Origin: Streptomyces viridiviolaceus
Lineage (GTDB): Bacteria > Actinomycetota > Actinomycetes > Streptomycetales > Streptomycetaceae
DNA: 64,000 nt
NCBI RefSeq assembly: GCF_014650995.1
Contig: NZ_BMWA01000019.1
Span: 105,798-169,797 of the forward strand
Reading direction: 5' to 3'
The position numbers and the translations under genes are program-made. Positions 43,765 to 52,213 of the stretch are shown here, in pieces. The notes beneath the pieces were generated by a model. It saw only the letters and a list, made by a program, of their open reading frames with translations. It searched no databases and was not told the DNA's origin. The stretch's first letter is position 1, and every line of letters begins with the position of its first letter.

Positions 43765-44928
43765 TCACACCCTCATCGGCTGAGGAGATTCACGACGCGC
43801 GGCGTCGGGACCCTCGTACTCGCGGATGATCTCGTACCGCGTGTTGCGCTCGACGGGCCGGAAGCCCGCGTCGCGGATCAGCTCCAGCAGGTCCTCACGG
43901 GTGAGCTTGTTCGGCGTGCCGTAGTTGTCGGCGTCGTGCGTGATCTTGTACTCGACGACCGAGCCGTCCATGTCGTCGGCGCCGTGCTGCAGGGCCAGCT
44001 GGGCCGTCTGCACGCCGTGCATGACCCAGAAGACCTTGACGTGCGGGACGTTGTCGAACAGCAGCCGCGAGACCGCGAAGGTCTTCAGGGCCTCGGCGCC
44101 GGTCGCCATCTGGGTACGCGCCTGAAGGCGGTTCCTGACCTTGCCGTCCTTCATGTCCACGAAGTCGTGCTGGTAGCGCAGCGGGATGAAGACCTGGAAG
44201 CCGTTCGTCTCGTCCTGCAGCTCACGCAGCCGCAGCACGTGGTCCACGCGGTGGCGGGGTTCCTCGATGTGGCCGTAGAGCATGGTGCACGGGGTCTTCA
44301 GGCCCTTCTCGTGCGCAAGCCGGTGGATCCGCGACCAGTCCTCCCAGTGGGTGCGGTGGTCCACGATGTGCTGCCGGACCTCCCAGTCGAAGATCTCGGC
44401 ACCGCCGCCGGTCAGGGACTCCAGACCGGCGTCGATCAGCTCGTCGAGGATCTCGGAGGCGGACAGCCCGGAGATGGTCTCGAAGTGGTGGATCTCGGTG
44501 GCGGTGAACGCCTTCAGCGAGACGTTCGGCAGCGCGGCCTTCAGCTCCCGCAGCGAGCGCGGGTAGTACCGCCACGGCAGGTTCGGGTGCAGCCCGTTGA
44601 CGATGTGCAGCTCGGTGAGGTTCTCGCCCTCCATCGCCTTGGCGAGCTTGACGGCCTCCTCGATGCGCATCGTGTACGCGTCCTTCTCACCCGGCTTGCG
44701 CTGGAAGGAGCAGTAGGCGCAGGACGCGGTGCACACGTTCGTCATGTTGAGGTGGCGGTTGACGTTGAAGTGGACGACGTCGCCGTTCTTCCGCGTCCGC
44801 ACCTCGTGCGCGAGGCCGCCGAGCCAGGCCAGGTCGTCCGACTCGTACAGCGCGATGCCGTCCTCGCGGGTCAGCCGCTCACCGGAGCGGACCTTCTCCT
44901 CCAGCTCGCGCTTGAGCCCGACGTCCAT
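43765..44928 (-). CDS. mqnE: Aminofutalosine synthase MqnE (radical SAM)
   Basis: 387 residues from the ATG at 44928 with AAAGAGG 8 bases upstream. Radical-SAM cluster motif C66-x3-C70-x2-C73 in N-V-C-T-A-S-C-A-Y-C-S-F, plus E-L-H-I-V-N-G-L-H-P, G-G-G-A-E-I-F and Y-G-H-I-E-E-P-R-H-R-V-D-H. Joins 3-enolpyruvylbenzoate (from MqnA) and adenosine radical to aminofutalosine. MqnC is close in sequence, but the combination with MqnA and the T-x-L-H-I-V-N-G motif favour MqnE. Confidence 0.9.
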   Translation of the reverse strand: MDVGLKRELEEKVRSGERLTREDGIALYESDDLAWLGGLAHEVRTRKNGDVVHFNVNRHLNMTNVCTASCAYCSFQRKPGEKDAYTMRIEEAVKLAKAMEGENLTELHIVNGLHPNLPWRYYPRSLRELKAALPNVSLKAFTATEIHHFETISGLSASEILDELIDAGLESLTGGGAEIFDWEVRQHIVDHRTHWEDWSRIHRLAHEKGLKTPCTMLYGHIEEPRHRVDHVLRLRELQDETNGFQVFIPLRYQHDFVDMKDGKVRNRLQARTQMATGAEALKTFAVSRLLFDNVPHVKVFWVMHGVQTAQLALQHGADDMDGSVVEYKITHDADNYGTPNKLTREDLLELIRDAGFRPVERNTRYEIIREYEGPDAARRESPQPMRV

Positions 44929-44977
44929 GCCGATACCTCTTTCTGAGACAGACTTTGTCAACCGTACGCCCTGCGGC

Positions 44978-45433
44978 TCAGACCTCCTCCGGCAGCTCTC
45001 CCACCCGGTTCTCCCACTTGGTGGAGAGCACGATCGTGGTGCGGGTCCGGGAGACGCCCTTCGTGCCGGACAGCCGCCGGATGATCCGCTCCAGGCCGTC
45101 CACGTCGGTCGCGCGCACCTTGAGCATGAAGGAGTCGTCGCCGGCGATGAACCAGCAGTCCTCGATCTCCCGCAGGTCCTTCAGCCGCTGGGCCACGTCC
45201 TCGTGGTCGGCGGCGTCGGAGAGCGAGATGCCGATCAGGGCGGTGACACCGAGTCCGAGCGAGGCGGCGTCGACGGTGGCCCGGTAGCCGGTGATGACAC
45301 CGGCCGCCTCCAGCCGGTTGATGCGATCGGTGACGCTCGGTCCCGACAGTCCGACGAGGCGTCCCAGCTCCGCGTAGGAGGCCCGGCCGTTCTCCCTCAG
45401 GGCCTGGATGAGCTGCCTGTCCACCGCGTCCAT
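44978..45433 (-). CDS. Lrp/AsnC-family regulator
   Basis: 151 residues: N-terminal winged helix (D-R-Q-L-I-Q-A-L-R-E-N-G-R-A-S-Y, S-G-P-S-V-T-D-R-I-N-R-L) and RAM ligand domain (I-G-I-S-L, G-D-D-S-F-M-L-K-V). Located between ubiX (upstream) and mqnE (downstream), same direction, so it may control menaquinone genes or amino-acid metabolism; ligand unknown. Confidence 0.9.
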   Translation of the reverse strand: MDAVDRQLIQALRENGRASYAELGRLVGLSGPSVTDRINRLEAAGVITGYRATVDAASLGLGVTALIGISLSDAADHEDVAQRLKDLREIEDCWFIAGDDSFMLKVRATDVDGLERIIRRLSGTKGVSRTRTTIVLSTKWENRVGELPEEV

Positions 45434-45519
45434 GCGATCGAAGCCTTCCACTGAAGTGTGCTGAAGAGGTCTGGAGAGTTCCTGAAACGTGTGGGGGGAG
45501 GTGGTGCTCGGGTGGTGCG

Positions 45520-46194
45520 TCAGTCGGGGCGGGACCCGCCGCCGAGTTCGCCGCGCCAGCGGCGGTAGAGGTGGTGCTCGACACCCGCCGCGTCGAGTAC
45601 GCGTCCGGCGACGAAGTCCACCAGGTCCTGGATGTGTGTCGCCCCCGCGTAGAAGGCCGGCGAGGCGGGCACCACGGTCGCGCCCGCGTCGTCCAGTGTC
45701 ACCAGGTGCCGCAGCGTCCGGCCGTCCAGCGGGGTCTCCCGTACGGCCACGACCAGCTTGCGCCCCTCCTTCAGGGTCACGCTCGCCGACCGCTGCAACA
45801 GGTCCTTCGACAGCCCGAGCGCGACACCGGCCACGCAGGCCGTGGACGCGGGCACGATCAGCATGCCCTTGGCCGGGTACGACCCCGAGGACGGCCCGGC
45901 CGCGAGGTCGCCCGCGCTCCAGTGCCGTACGCCGGAGATGTCGACGTCGAACGTCCCCGGCTTCCCGTCGGCCCCGCGCGCGAGCCATGCGCGCAGGTCG
46001 TCCTGCCAGTGGGCGTCGCGGAAGGAGATGCCGGTCTCGTCGAGCAGGGTCAGCCGCGAGGCCCGGCTGACCACCAGGTCGACGTCCTCGCCGGCCGCGA
46101 GCAGCGCCCGCAGCACGGCCGCCGCGTACGGCGTACCGGATGCTCCCGACACCCCCACGATCCAAGGCGCGCGCTGCGTCTGTCCTGGCTTCAT
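45520..46194 (-). CDS. ubiX: UbiX-type flavin prenyltransferase (menaquinone pathway)
   Basis: 224 residues from the ATG at 46194. V-G-V-S-G-A-S-G-T-P-Y at the N-terminus, V-P-A-S-T-A-C-V-A-G-V-A-L-G and V-P-A-S-P-A-F-Y identify UbiX. Makes prenylated FMN for the UbiD-type decarboxylase encoded at 47128. In Streptomyces this protein corresponds to MqnM of the late futalosine pathway. Confidence 0.9.
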   Translation of the reverse strand: MKPGQTQRAPWIVGVSGASGTPYAAAVLRALLAAGEDVDLVVSRASRLTLLDETGISFRDAHWQDDLRAWLARGADGKPGTFDVDISGVRHWSAGDLAAGPSSGSYPAKGMLIVPASTACVAGVALGLSKDLLQRSASVTLKEGRKLVVAVRETPLDGRTLRHLVTLDDAGATVVPASPAFYAGATHIQDLVDFVAGRVLDAAGVEHHLYRRWRGELGGGSRPD

Positions 46195-46225
46195 GATGCC
46201 GAGCCTATCCGTCGGCTCAGGGTTT

Positions 46226-47131
46226 TCAGACCGTGAGGCCCCGAACAAGCAGGTCGAGCAGCGCGCACACGAACAGGGCGATGCCGATGAAGCCGTTGAC
46301 GCTGAAGAACGCCCGGTTCAGCCGGGACAGGTCGTTCGGGCGCACGATGGTGTGCTCGTACACGAACGCGCCCGCCACGATCAGCAGGCCGAGCCAGAAG
46401 AAGGCACCGGCGTCGGTGACGACGGCGTACCAGACGAACAGGGCCGTGGTCACCGTGTGGCACGCCCGGGCGCCCCAGATCGCCGCCGGGATGCCGAACC
46501 GGGCCGGCACCGACATGACGCCGACCTTCCGGTCCGTCTCGACGTCCTGGCAGGCGTAGATCAGGTCGAAGCCGCCGATCCAGACGCCGACCGCGAGGCC
46601 GAGGATCACCGCGTCCCAGGACCAGCTGCCGCTGATCGCCAGCCAGCCGCCGACCGGGCCCATCGCCTGGGCGAGACCCAGGATGGCCTGCGGGAAGTTC
46701 GTGAACCGCTTGCCGTACGGATACACCACCATCGGGATCACCGCGATGGGCGCGAGGGCGAGGCACAGCGGGTTGAGCAGGGCCGCCGCGCCGAGGAAGA
46801 CGACGAGGGCGATCAGCGCGCCGGTCCAGGCGTGCTTGACCGACATCGCGCCGGTGACCAGCTCCCGGTGGGCGGTGCGCGGGTTGCGGGCGTCGATCTC
46901 GCGGTCGATGATCCGGTTGACCGCCATGGCGAAGGTGCGCAGGCCGACCATGGCGACGGTGACCAGCAGCAGCCGGCCCCAGTGGATGTTCTTGTCCCAC
47001 TGGAACATCGCGGTGAGGGAGGCGATGTAGGCGAAGGGGAGGGCGAAGACCGAGTGCTCGATCATCACCAGGCGGAGGAACGCCTTCGTGCGCCCCGGCT
47101 GCTGCGGCAGCGCGGCGGAAGCCGACGTCAC
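46226..47131 (-). CDS. mqnP: UbiA-family prenyltransferase (MqnP-type)
   Basis: 301 residues from a GTG that overlaps the UbiD stop by four bases. Eight to nine membrane helices; first aspartate-rich motif N-R-I-I-D-R-E-I-D, second D-V-E-T-D-R-K. Attaches the polyprenyl chain to the dihydroxynaphthoate intermediate of the futalosine menaquinone route. The gene order ubiD-ubiA-ubiX on one strand matches that function rather than ubiquinone synthesis, which is absent in actinomycetes. Confidence 0.88.
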   Translation of the reverse strand: MTSASAALPQQPGRTKAFLRLVMIEHSVFALPFAYIASLTAMFQWDKNIHWGRLLLVTVAMVGLRTFAMAVNRIIDREIDARNPRTAHRELVTGAMSVKHAWTGALIALVVFLGAAALLNPLCLALAPIAVIPMVVYPYGKRFTNFPQAILGLAQAMGPVGGWLAISGSWSWDAVILGLAVGVWIGGFDLIYACQDVETDRKVGVMSVPARFGIPAAIWGARACHTVTTALFVWYAVVTDAGAFFWLGLLIVAGAFVYEHTIVRPNDLSRLNRAFFSVNGFIGIALFVCALLDLLVRGLTV

Positions 47132-48585
47132 AGTCCGTACTCCTTCCAGCGGCGGTCGACCTTCGCCGCCGTCTCCGGGTCGGACAGCACCATGTCCGGC
47201 CAGCCACCGTCTCGCGTGTACCCCTCCTCGGGCCACTTCTTCGTGGCGTCGATGCCGGCCTTGCCGCCCCAGAACTGCTGGTAGGAGGCGTGGTCGAGGT
47301 GGTCGACGGGCCCCTCGACGACCGTGAGGTCGCGGGCGTAGTCGGTGTTGCCGAGCGCGCGCCAGGCGACCTCGTGCAGATCGTGCACGTCGCAGTCGGA
47401 GTCGACGACCACGATCAGCTTGGTCAGGGACATCATGTGCGCGCCCCAGATGGCGTGCATCACCTTCTGGGCGTGTTTGGGGTACTTCTTGTCGATCGAC
47501 ACGATCGCACAGTTGTGGAAGCCGCCCGCCTCCGGCAGGTGGTAGTCCACGATGTCCGGAACGATGATCTTCAGCAGCGGAAGGAAGAAGCGCTCGGTCG
47601 CGCGGCCCAGCGGCCCGTCCTCCGTCGGCGGACGCCCGACGACGATCGACTGGAGCAGCGGGCGCTTCCGCATCGTCACGCAGTCGATCTTCAGGGCCGG
47701 GAAGGGCTCCTGGGGCGTGTAGAAGCCGGTGTGGTCGCCGAACGGACCCTCCGGCAGCATCTCGCCGGGCTCCAGCCAGCCCTCCAGTACCACCTCGGCG
47801 TTGGCGGGCACCTGGAGCGGCACGGTCTTGCAGTCGACCATCTCGATCCGCTTGCCCTGCACGAACCCGGCGAACAGGTACTCGTCGATGTCACCGGGGA
47901 GCGGCGCGGTGGAGGCGTACGTCACGGCCGGCGGGCAGCCGAAGGCGATGGCGACGGGCAGCCGTTCGCCGCGCCGGGCCGCCACCTGGTAGTGGTTGCG
48001 GCTGTCCTTGTGGATCTGCCAGTGCATGCCGATGGTGCGCTTGTCGTGGCGCTGGAGCCGGTACAGACCCAGGTTGCGGATGCCCGTCTCCGGGTCCTTG
48101 GTGTGGGTGAGGCCCAGGTTGAAGAAGGAGCCGCCGTCCTTGGGCCAGGTGAAGAGCGCGGGGAGCCGGTCGAGGTCGACGTCGTCGCCGTGCAGGACGA
48201 CCTCCTGCACGGGCGCGTTGTCGGACTTCACCTTCTTCGGCGGTACGTGCGTCATCGCGCCGAGCTTGCCGAAGGCCTCCCGCATCCCGACGAACCCGTG
48301 CGGCAGCTCCGGCTTCAGCAGCCCGCCGATCTTGTCGGAGATGTCGCCGTACGACTTCAGGCCGAGGGCCTTCAGCAGACGCCGGTCGGTCCCGAAGACG
48401 TTCATCGCGAGGGGCATGGAGGAGCCCTTCACGTTCTCGAAGAGCAGGGCGGGGCCGCCGGCCTTGTTCACCCGGTCGACGATCTCCCCGACCTCCAGGT
48501 ACGGGTCCACCTCGGCCTTGATGCGCTTCAGGTCGCCCTCGCGCTCCAGCGCCCTGAGCAGGGAGCGAAGATCGTCGTAAGCCAT
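47128..48585 (-). CDS. ubiD: UbiD-type decarboxylase (menaquinone pathway)
   Basis: 485 residues from the ATG at 48585. UbiD motifs: N-H-Y-Q-V-A-A-R-R-G-E-R-L-P-V-A, E-G-P-F-G-D-H-T-G-F-Y and W-G-A-H-M-M-S-L-T-K. Uses prenylated FMN from the UbiX protein to remove the carboxyl group of the prenylated naphthoate. Length is normal. Corresponds to MqnL. First gene of the ubiD-ubiA-ubiX run, divergent from the small membrane protein gene at 48674. Confidence 0.9.
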   Translation of the reverse strand: MAYDDLRSLLRALEREGDLKRIKAEVDPYLEVGEIVDRVNKAGGPALLFENVKGSSMPLAMNVFGTDRRLLKALGLKSYGDISDKIGGLLKPELPHGFVGMREAFGKLGAMTHVPPKKVKSDNAPVQEVVLHGDDVDLDRLPALFTWPKDGGSFFNLGLTHTKDPETGIRNLGLYRLQRHDKRTIGMHWQIHKDSRNHYQVAARRGERLPVAIAFGCPPAVTYASTAPLPGDIDEYLFAGFVQGKRIEMVDCKTVPLQVPANAEVVLEGWLEPGEMLPEGPFGDHTGFYTPQEPFPALKIDCVTMRKRPLLQSIVVGRPPTEDGPLGRATERFFLPLLKIIVPDIVDYHLPEAGGFHNCAIVSIDKKYPKHAQKVMHAIWGAHMMSLTKLIVVVDSDCDVHDLHEVAWRALGNTDYARDLTVVEGPVDHLDHASYQQFWGGKAGIDATKKWPEEGYTRDGGWPDMVLSDPETAAKVDRRWKEYGL

Positions 48586-48673
48586 GCGGTCCAGTATCCC
48601 CGAGCGGTTACGCTGGCCCCGTACCGACCCTGTATCGACCTGTATCGCCCACCGCTTCCGTTGGAGAGGGCCC

Positions 48674-48982
48674 ATGCTCCGGGTGCTGATGTTCCTCGTG
48701 CCACTGGCGTTGAGCGTCTACGCGTTCATCGACTGCATCAGCACGAAGGACGAGGACATCCGCCACATGCCCAAGCCGCTGTGGGCGATCCTCGTGCTGC
48801 TCTTCCCGCTGGTCGGCTCGATCTCGTGGATCATCGCCGGGAAGAAGCGGCAGCCGGTGACCGGCTCGCCGTGGCAGGGCGGCGGACGGCGCCAGTGGGT
48901 CGCGCCGGACGACAATCCCGAGTTCCTGAAGTCCCTGGACGACGACAAGGACGACAAGCCCAAGCGGGACGGCGACGGCTGA
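48674..48982 (+). CDS. PLDc_N-domain small membrane protein
   Basis: 102 residues, ATG with GAGAGGG upstream. Two membrane helices with I-D-C-I between them and L-W-A-I-L-V-L-L-F-P-L-V-G-S-I-S-W, the phospholipase D N-terminal (cardiolipin-synthase-N) type hairpin, without any PLD catalytic domain. Charged C-terminal tail of Asp and Lys. Common small membrane protein in Streptomyces beside the menaquinone genes; function unknown. Confidence 0.82.
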   Translation: MLRVLMFLVPLALSVYAFIDCISTKDEDIRHMPKPLWAILVLLFPLVGSISWIIAGKKRQPVTGSPWQGGGRRQWVAPDDNPEFLKSLDDDKDDKPKRDGDG

Positions 48983-49002
48983 GACCGGGTCAAGGGGCCC
49001 GA

Positions 49003-50883
49003 CTAGGACCTCGCCCACTGCTGGGACGCCGCCCCCGACTGGCACGTGTGGGTCGCCACGCCGCCGCCGAAGGCCAGGTCGAGGCAGCCGCCGTAGCCCG
49101 AGAGGGTGCCGCCGGAGCCGGTGCGCCAGCGCAGACCGGCGCTGTCCTGACTGCAGTTGGCCACGAAGGTGGCCTGGCCGTTCCCGTTCGAGCTCAGGCA
49201 GGCGCCGCTCGAACGGTTGATCACCTTGACGGTGCCGCCGGAGGCGCTCTTGAAGGTCCAGGAGGCGGTCGCGTCCGTGCAGGCACCGAGGCTCGCGGAG
49301 CCGTAGACCTGGGTGAGGCACTTCCCGTTCTCGCCGTTGCGCAGGGTGAACCAGCCGGAGGGCGGGGTGCCGGGCGAGGTCCCCGGCCCACCGGATCCCG
49401 ACCCGGCCCCGGACCCTCCGGAGTCGCCGGAACCGCTCGATCCGTCGGACCCGGTGGATCCCGCCGAGCCGCCGGCCCCGGCGTCTTCGGAACCGCCGTC
49501 CGAGTCGCCGGTGCCGCCCGCGCCCGCACCTGTGCCGTTCCCCAGGCCCGGGGTGCCGTCCTCGCCGTCCTTCCCGTCGTCTCCGTCCTTGCCGTTGTCT
49601 CCGTCCTTGCCGTTGTCCCCGTCCTCGCCCTTCTCGCCGTCCGGGGACACCGACGGGGACGCGCTCCCGGTCGCCGAGTCCGTCGACTTCACGCCCGGCG
49701 AGGACGTGGCCGGGGCGGTGGCCGCGGATGGCGTGGCACGGGCCTCGTCCTCGGGTGACGTCGAGTACGGCAGCAGGCGGACCGCCAGCGTCGTGCCCGT
49801 GGCGACCACCACGACGGGGAGGACGGCGACCAGGACCCGGGTCCGGCGGCTCCGCTCCTTCCGCAACGGCCGGGACTGCGGCTCCGTCCTCCGCCGTTCG
49901 ACCTCGGGCTCCGGCTCCGTGGAGGGCAGGGGCACCGGCAGGTCGTCCTCGTCCGGAGTGCGTGCCGCGAAGGCGGCCCGTTCCGTCAGCAGCTCGGTGA
50001 TGTCCTCGGGCCACAGCGGCGCGGCGGTCGGTGCGTGCTGCGTGGCGAGTTCGAGGAGTTCGGCGGCGCCGGGCCGGCCCTCATGGTCCTTGTCGAGGCA
50101 GGACGCGACGACGTCGGCGAGTCCGGGGTCCAGCTCGCGCAGCGGCTCGAGATCGGGCTCCTCGTGCACGATGCGGTAGAGCACGGCGTGCCCGGACTCG
50201 TCGCCGAAGGGCGGTCGTCCGGAGGCCGCGTAGGCGATCACCGAACCCAGCGCGAACACGTCGACGACGCCGCTCGACGCCCGTTTGCCCGCGGCTTGTT
50301 CCGGTGACATGTAGGCGGGCGTGCCCACCACCATGCCGGTCCGTGTCAGCTGACTCTGCTCGGCCGCCCGGGCGACACCGAAGTCGATGACGGTGAGACC
50401 GTCCAGGGTCAGCATGACGTTGGACGGCTTCAGGTCCCGGTGCACCATGTCCAGCGCGTGCACCGCCGCCAGCCCCGAGGCCGCGTCCCTCAGCAACAGC
50501 CACAAGGCGTCGGCGGGCAGGGGCCCGTGCAGCTCGACGGCCTCGCGCAGGGTGATGCCGGGCACGTACGCGGTGGCGAACCACGGCGGCCGTGCCTCAC
50601 GGTCACCGGCGAGCAGCGGGGCGGTGGCCTCCGCGGGAAGCCGGGAGAGGTTGTCCAGCTCGTGGCCGAAACGGCGCAGGAAGTCCTTGTCCTCGCCGAC
50701 GACCGAGGGCAGCACCTGCTTGACGGCGACGTAACGCCCCTCGTGGACGCCGAGATAGACCCGCCCCATTCCGCCGGCGCCGAGGCGTCCGACCAGCGGG
50801 ATCGTCCCGATCCGTCGAGGGTCGCCGTCCTCCAGCGGTTCGGCCCCGCTGCCCGCGAGGTCGAATCCGGTTTCCCCGTTCAC
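49003..50883 (-). CDS. Ser/Thr protein kinase with collagen-like stalk and ricin-type lectin domain
   Basis: About 626 residues if started at the GTG at 50883; GTG 50898 or ATG 50976 are in frame too. Kinase domain about 25-290: G-A-G-G-M-G-R-V-Y, A-V-K55, H-R-D-L-K-P-S-N (148-155), D-F-G (167-169), G-T-P-A-Y-M-S-P-E. One membrane helix follows a basic K-E-R-S-R-R-T-R. Outside: an Ala/Ser/Thr linker, then G-x-y triplets (G-D-N-G-K-D-G-D-N and so on), a Gly/Ser stretch, and a ricin-B-like domain ending A-S-Q-Q-W (QxW) with paired cysteines. Suggests a sensor that binds cell-wall or other glycans. Convergent with the small membrane gene. Confidence 0.88.
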   Translation of the reverse strand: MNGETGFDLAGSGAEPLEDGDPRRIGTIPLVGRLGAGGMGRVYLGVHEGRYVAVKQVLPSVVGEDKDFLRRFGHELDNLSRLPAEATAPLLAGDREARPPWFATAYVPGITLREAVELHGPLPADALWLLLRDAASGLAAVHALDMVHRDLKPSNVMLTLDGLTVIDFGVARAAEQSQLTRTGMVVGTPAYMSPEQAAGKRASSGVVDVFALGSVIAYAASGRPPFGDESGHAVLYRIVHEEPDLEPLRELDPGLADVVASCLDKDHEGRPGAAELLELATQHAPTAAPLWPEDITELLTERAAFAARTPDEDDLPVPLPSTEPEPEVERRRTEPQSRPLRKERSRRTRVLVAVLPVVVVATGTTLAVRLLPYSTSPEDEARATPSAATAPATSSPGVKSTDSATGSASPSVSPDGEKGEDGDNGKDGDNGKDGDDGKDGEDGTPGLGNGTGAGAGGTGDSDGGSEDAGAGGSAGSTGSDGSSGSGDSGGSGAGSGSGGPGTSPGTPPSGWFTLRNGENGKCLTQVYGSASLGACTDATASWTFKSASGGTVKVINRSSGACLSSNGNGQATFVANCSQDSAGLRWRTGSGGTLSGYGGCLDLAFGGGVATHTCQSGAASQQWARS

Positions 50884-51012
50884 TCTCTCCCCGTTCACCG
50901 ACCGGCCCGGCCGGACCCGTGGCGGCCGTACATTCCCCCCAGTCCGTACGGACGGACACGGGTCCGGACAGGGCATCAGTCTGCATCATCGCGACCCGGG
51001 ATTGAAAGATCC

Positions 51013-51030
51013 TTCTAGAAAATCATTCTA
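51013..51030. promoter_or_regulatory. Operator-like site 1 for the TetR protein at 51223
   Basis: TTCTAGA, 7-base spacer, then TCTA with the last three symmetrical bases lost. Same left arm and spacer length as 51163-51183. It lies about 130 bases upstream of the kinase start on the minus strand, so the regulator may also affect that gene. Confidence 0.5.
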
Positions 51031-51162
51031 TTTCCGCGCGTAGGAACCGAGACGGCGGCGGAGGTGTGCTCGCGGAGGCGTCCTCGGTGTACGGGTCGTC
51101 GGTGTACGGCTCCTGGGGCGTGGGCGCAGGGCGCTCCGGTCGGCCGGACAACTGGAGTAGAT

Positions 51163-51183
51163 TTCTAGAAAACGACTCTAGAA
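51163..51183. promoter_or_regulatory. Perfect palindrome (operator) upstream of the TetR gene
   Basis: TTCTAGA-N7-TCTAGAA, a perfect 7-base dyad, 39 bases before the ATG of the TetR gene. Position and AT-rich contrast to the surroundings make it a typical autoregulatory operator. Confidence 0.65.
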
Positions 51184-51222
51184 GCCCATCTCGCCAGCAC
51201 GACGTTCGAGGACGGTCGCCCC

Positions 51223-51822
51223 ATGAGCCCCAAGCAACAACGTGGCGAGGCCACCGTCGAACTGCTCCTGGACGCGGCGCTGCGCGTCTACGCCGAGGCG
51301 GGCGAGCCGGGGCTGACGGTGAACGCCGTGACCAGGGCCAGCGGGGTCAGCCTGGGCAGCCTCTACCACCACTTCGGCAGCATCGACGGCCTCGTCGACG
51401 CCCTGCTGATGCGCTGGCTGGGACGGCTGCTGGGCGAGATGGTCACGGCCCTGGAGCACTCCCGCACGGCCCGCACCGGCGTCCGCGCCCTGACGCGCAC
51501 TTATTTGTCCTTCGTCCGGGAACACCGGGAGGCGGGCATGCTGCTGCACTCCTCACGGGCCGACCGTCTCGGGATGACCCAGGCGGCACAGCTCCGCGAC
51601 GCCCAGGAGGCCAGGCTGACCCCCATGGCCGCATGGGTGGCGCACCACGTCGAGAAGGGCGAGATCGCGCCGTTGCCCCTGCCGCTGATCGAGTCCCTCG
51701 TCCTCGGCCCGGTCGTCGGCGCCGCCCGCCGCTGGCTGACCTTCGGCGACATCGACCTCGACGAGGCGGCACGGGTCCTGCCGGAGCGGATCTGGCGGTC
51801 GATCAGCGCGGAGGCGGTGTGA
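51223..51822 (+). CDS. TetR-family regulator (autoregulated)
   Basis: 199 residues. Helix-turn-helix V-T-R-A-S-G-V-S-L-G-S-L-Y-H-H-F-G at about 35-52. Ligand-binding C-terminal domain with H-R-E-A-G-M-L-L-H-S-S-R and an R-R-W-L-T-F-G segment. Two TTCTAGA-type palindromes lie upstream. No adjacent transporter or enzyme gene indicates the ligand; the divergent kinase gene at 50883 could be a target. Confidence 0.88.
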   Translation: MSPKQQRGEATVELLLDAALRVYAEAGEPGLTVNAVTRASGVSLGSLYHHFGSIDGLVDALLMRWLGRLLGEMVTALEHSRTARTGVRALTRTYLSFVREHREAGMLLHSSRADRLGMTQAAQLRDAQEARLTPMAAWVAHHVEKGEIAPLPLPLIESLVLGPVVGAARRWLTFGDIDLDEAARVLPERIWRSISAEAV

Positions 51823-51834
51823 GGCGGGGCCGGG

Positions 51835-52188
51835 TCACTCGTCGCCGAAGATCTCTTCGGCGGTGGGTGCGGTGACGGCGCGGGCGAGCCAGCGGCGCAG
51901 GATGCCGGGGTCGTCGCAGTCCGTGATGCGCCTGCGGACGTCGTCGGCGACGTCGAGGCCGCGCTGCTCCAGGACGAGCAGGACGTCTTGGGCGCCCTGC
52001 TGGGCGCCCCCCTGTTCGCGGCCCTGTTCGCGGCCTTCGTCCCGGATCTCTTCGGCGATGTACGACTTGTAGAAGGAGAGGTCCACGGCCACCAGGTTCC
52101 TCCAGAGGTGCTTCGCCGGGCGGTTGCCCAGGCCCTGTGCGGTGAATTCGACGATGGGGTCCGCGATGTCTTCCGGTGCGTCCCGCAA
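51835..52188 (-). pseudogene. C-terminal remnant of a Streptomyces Rpn/DUF-type protein
   Basis: About 117 codons with a K-x-L-x-T-A-L-R-D-A-P-E-D-I-A-D start region, a charged E-G-R-E-Q-G-R-E-Q-G repeat and the end D-C-D-D-P-G-I-L-R-R-W-L-A-R-A-V-T-A-P-T-A-E-E-I-F. In the ~290-residue Streptomyces proteins I recall, this is only the last third. Upstream, the frame lacks a proper start (only a TTG) and is taken over by the gene at 52214. Likely 5'-truncated. Confidence 0.5.
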
Positions 52189-52213
52189 TGCTGTGGACAG
52201 GGCCTTCAGGGGG

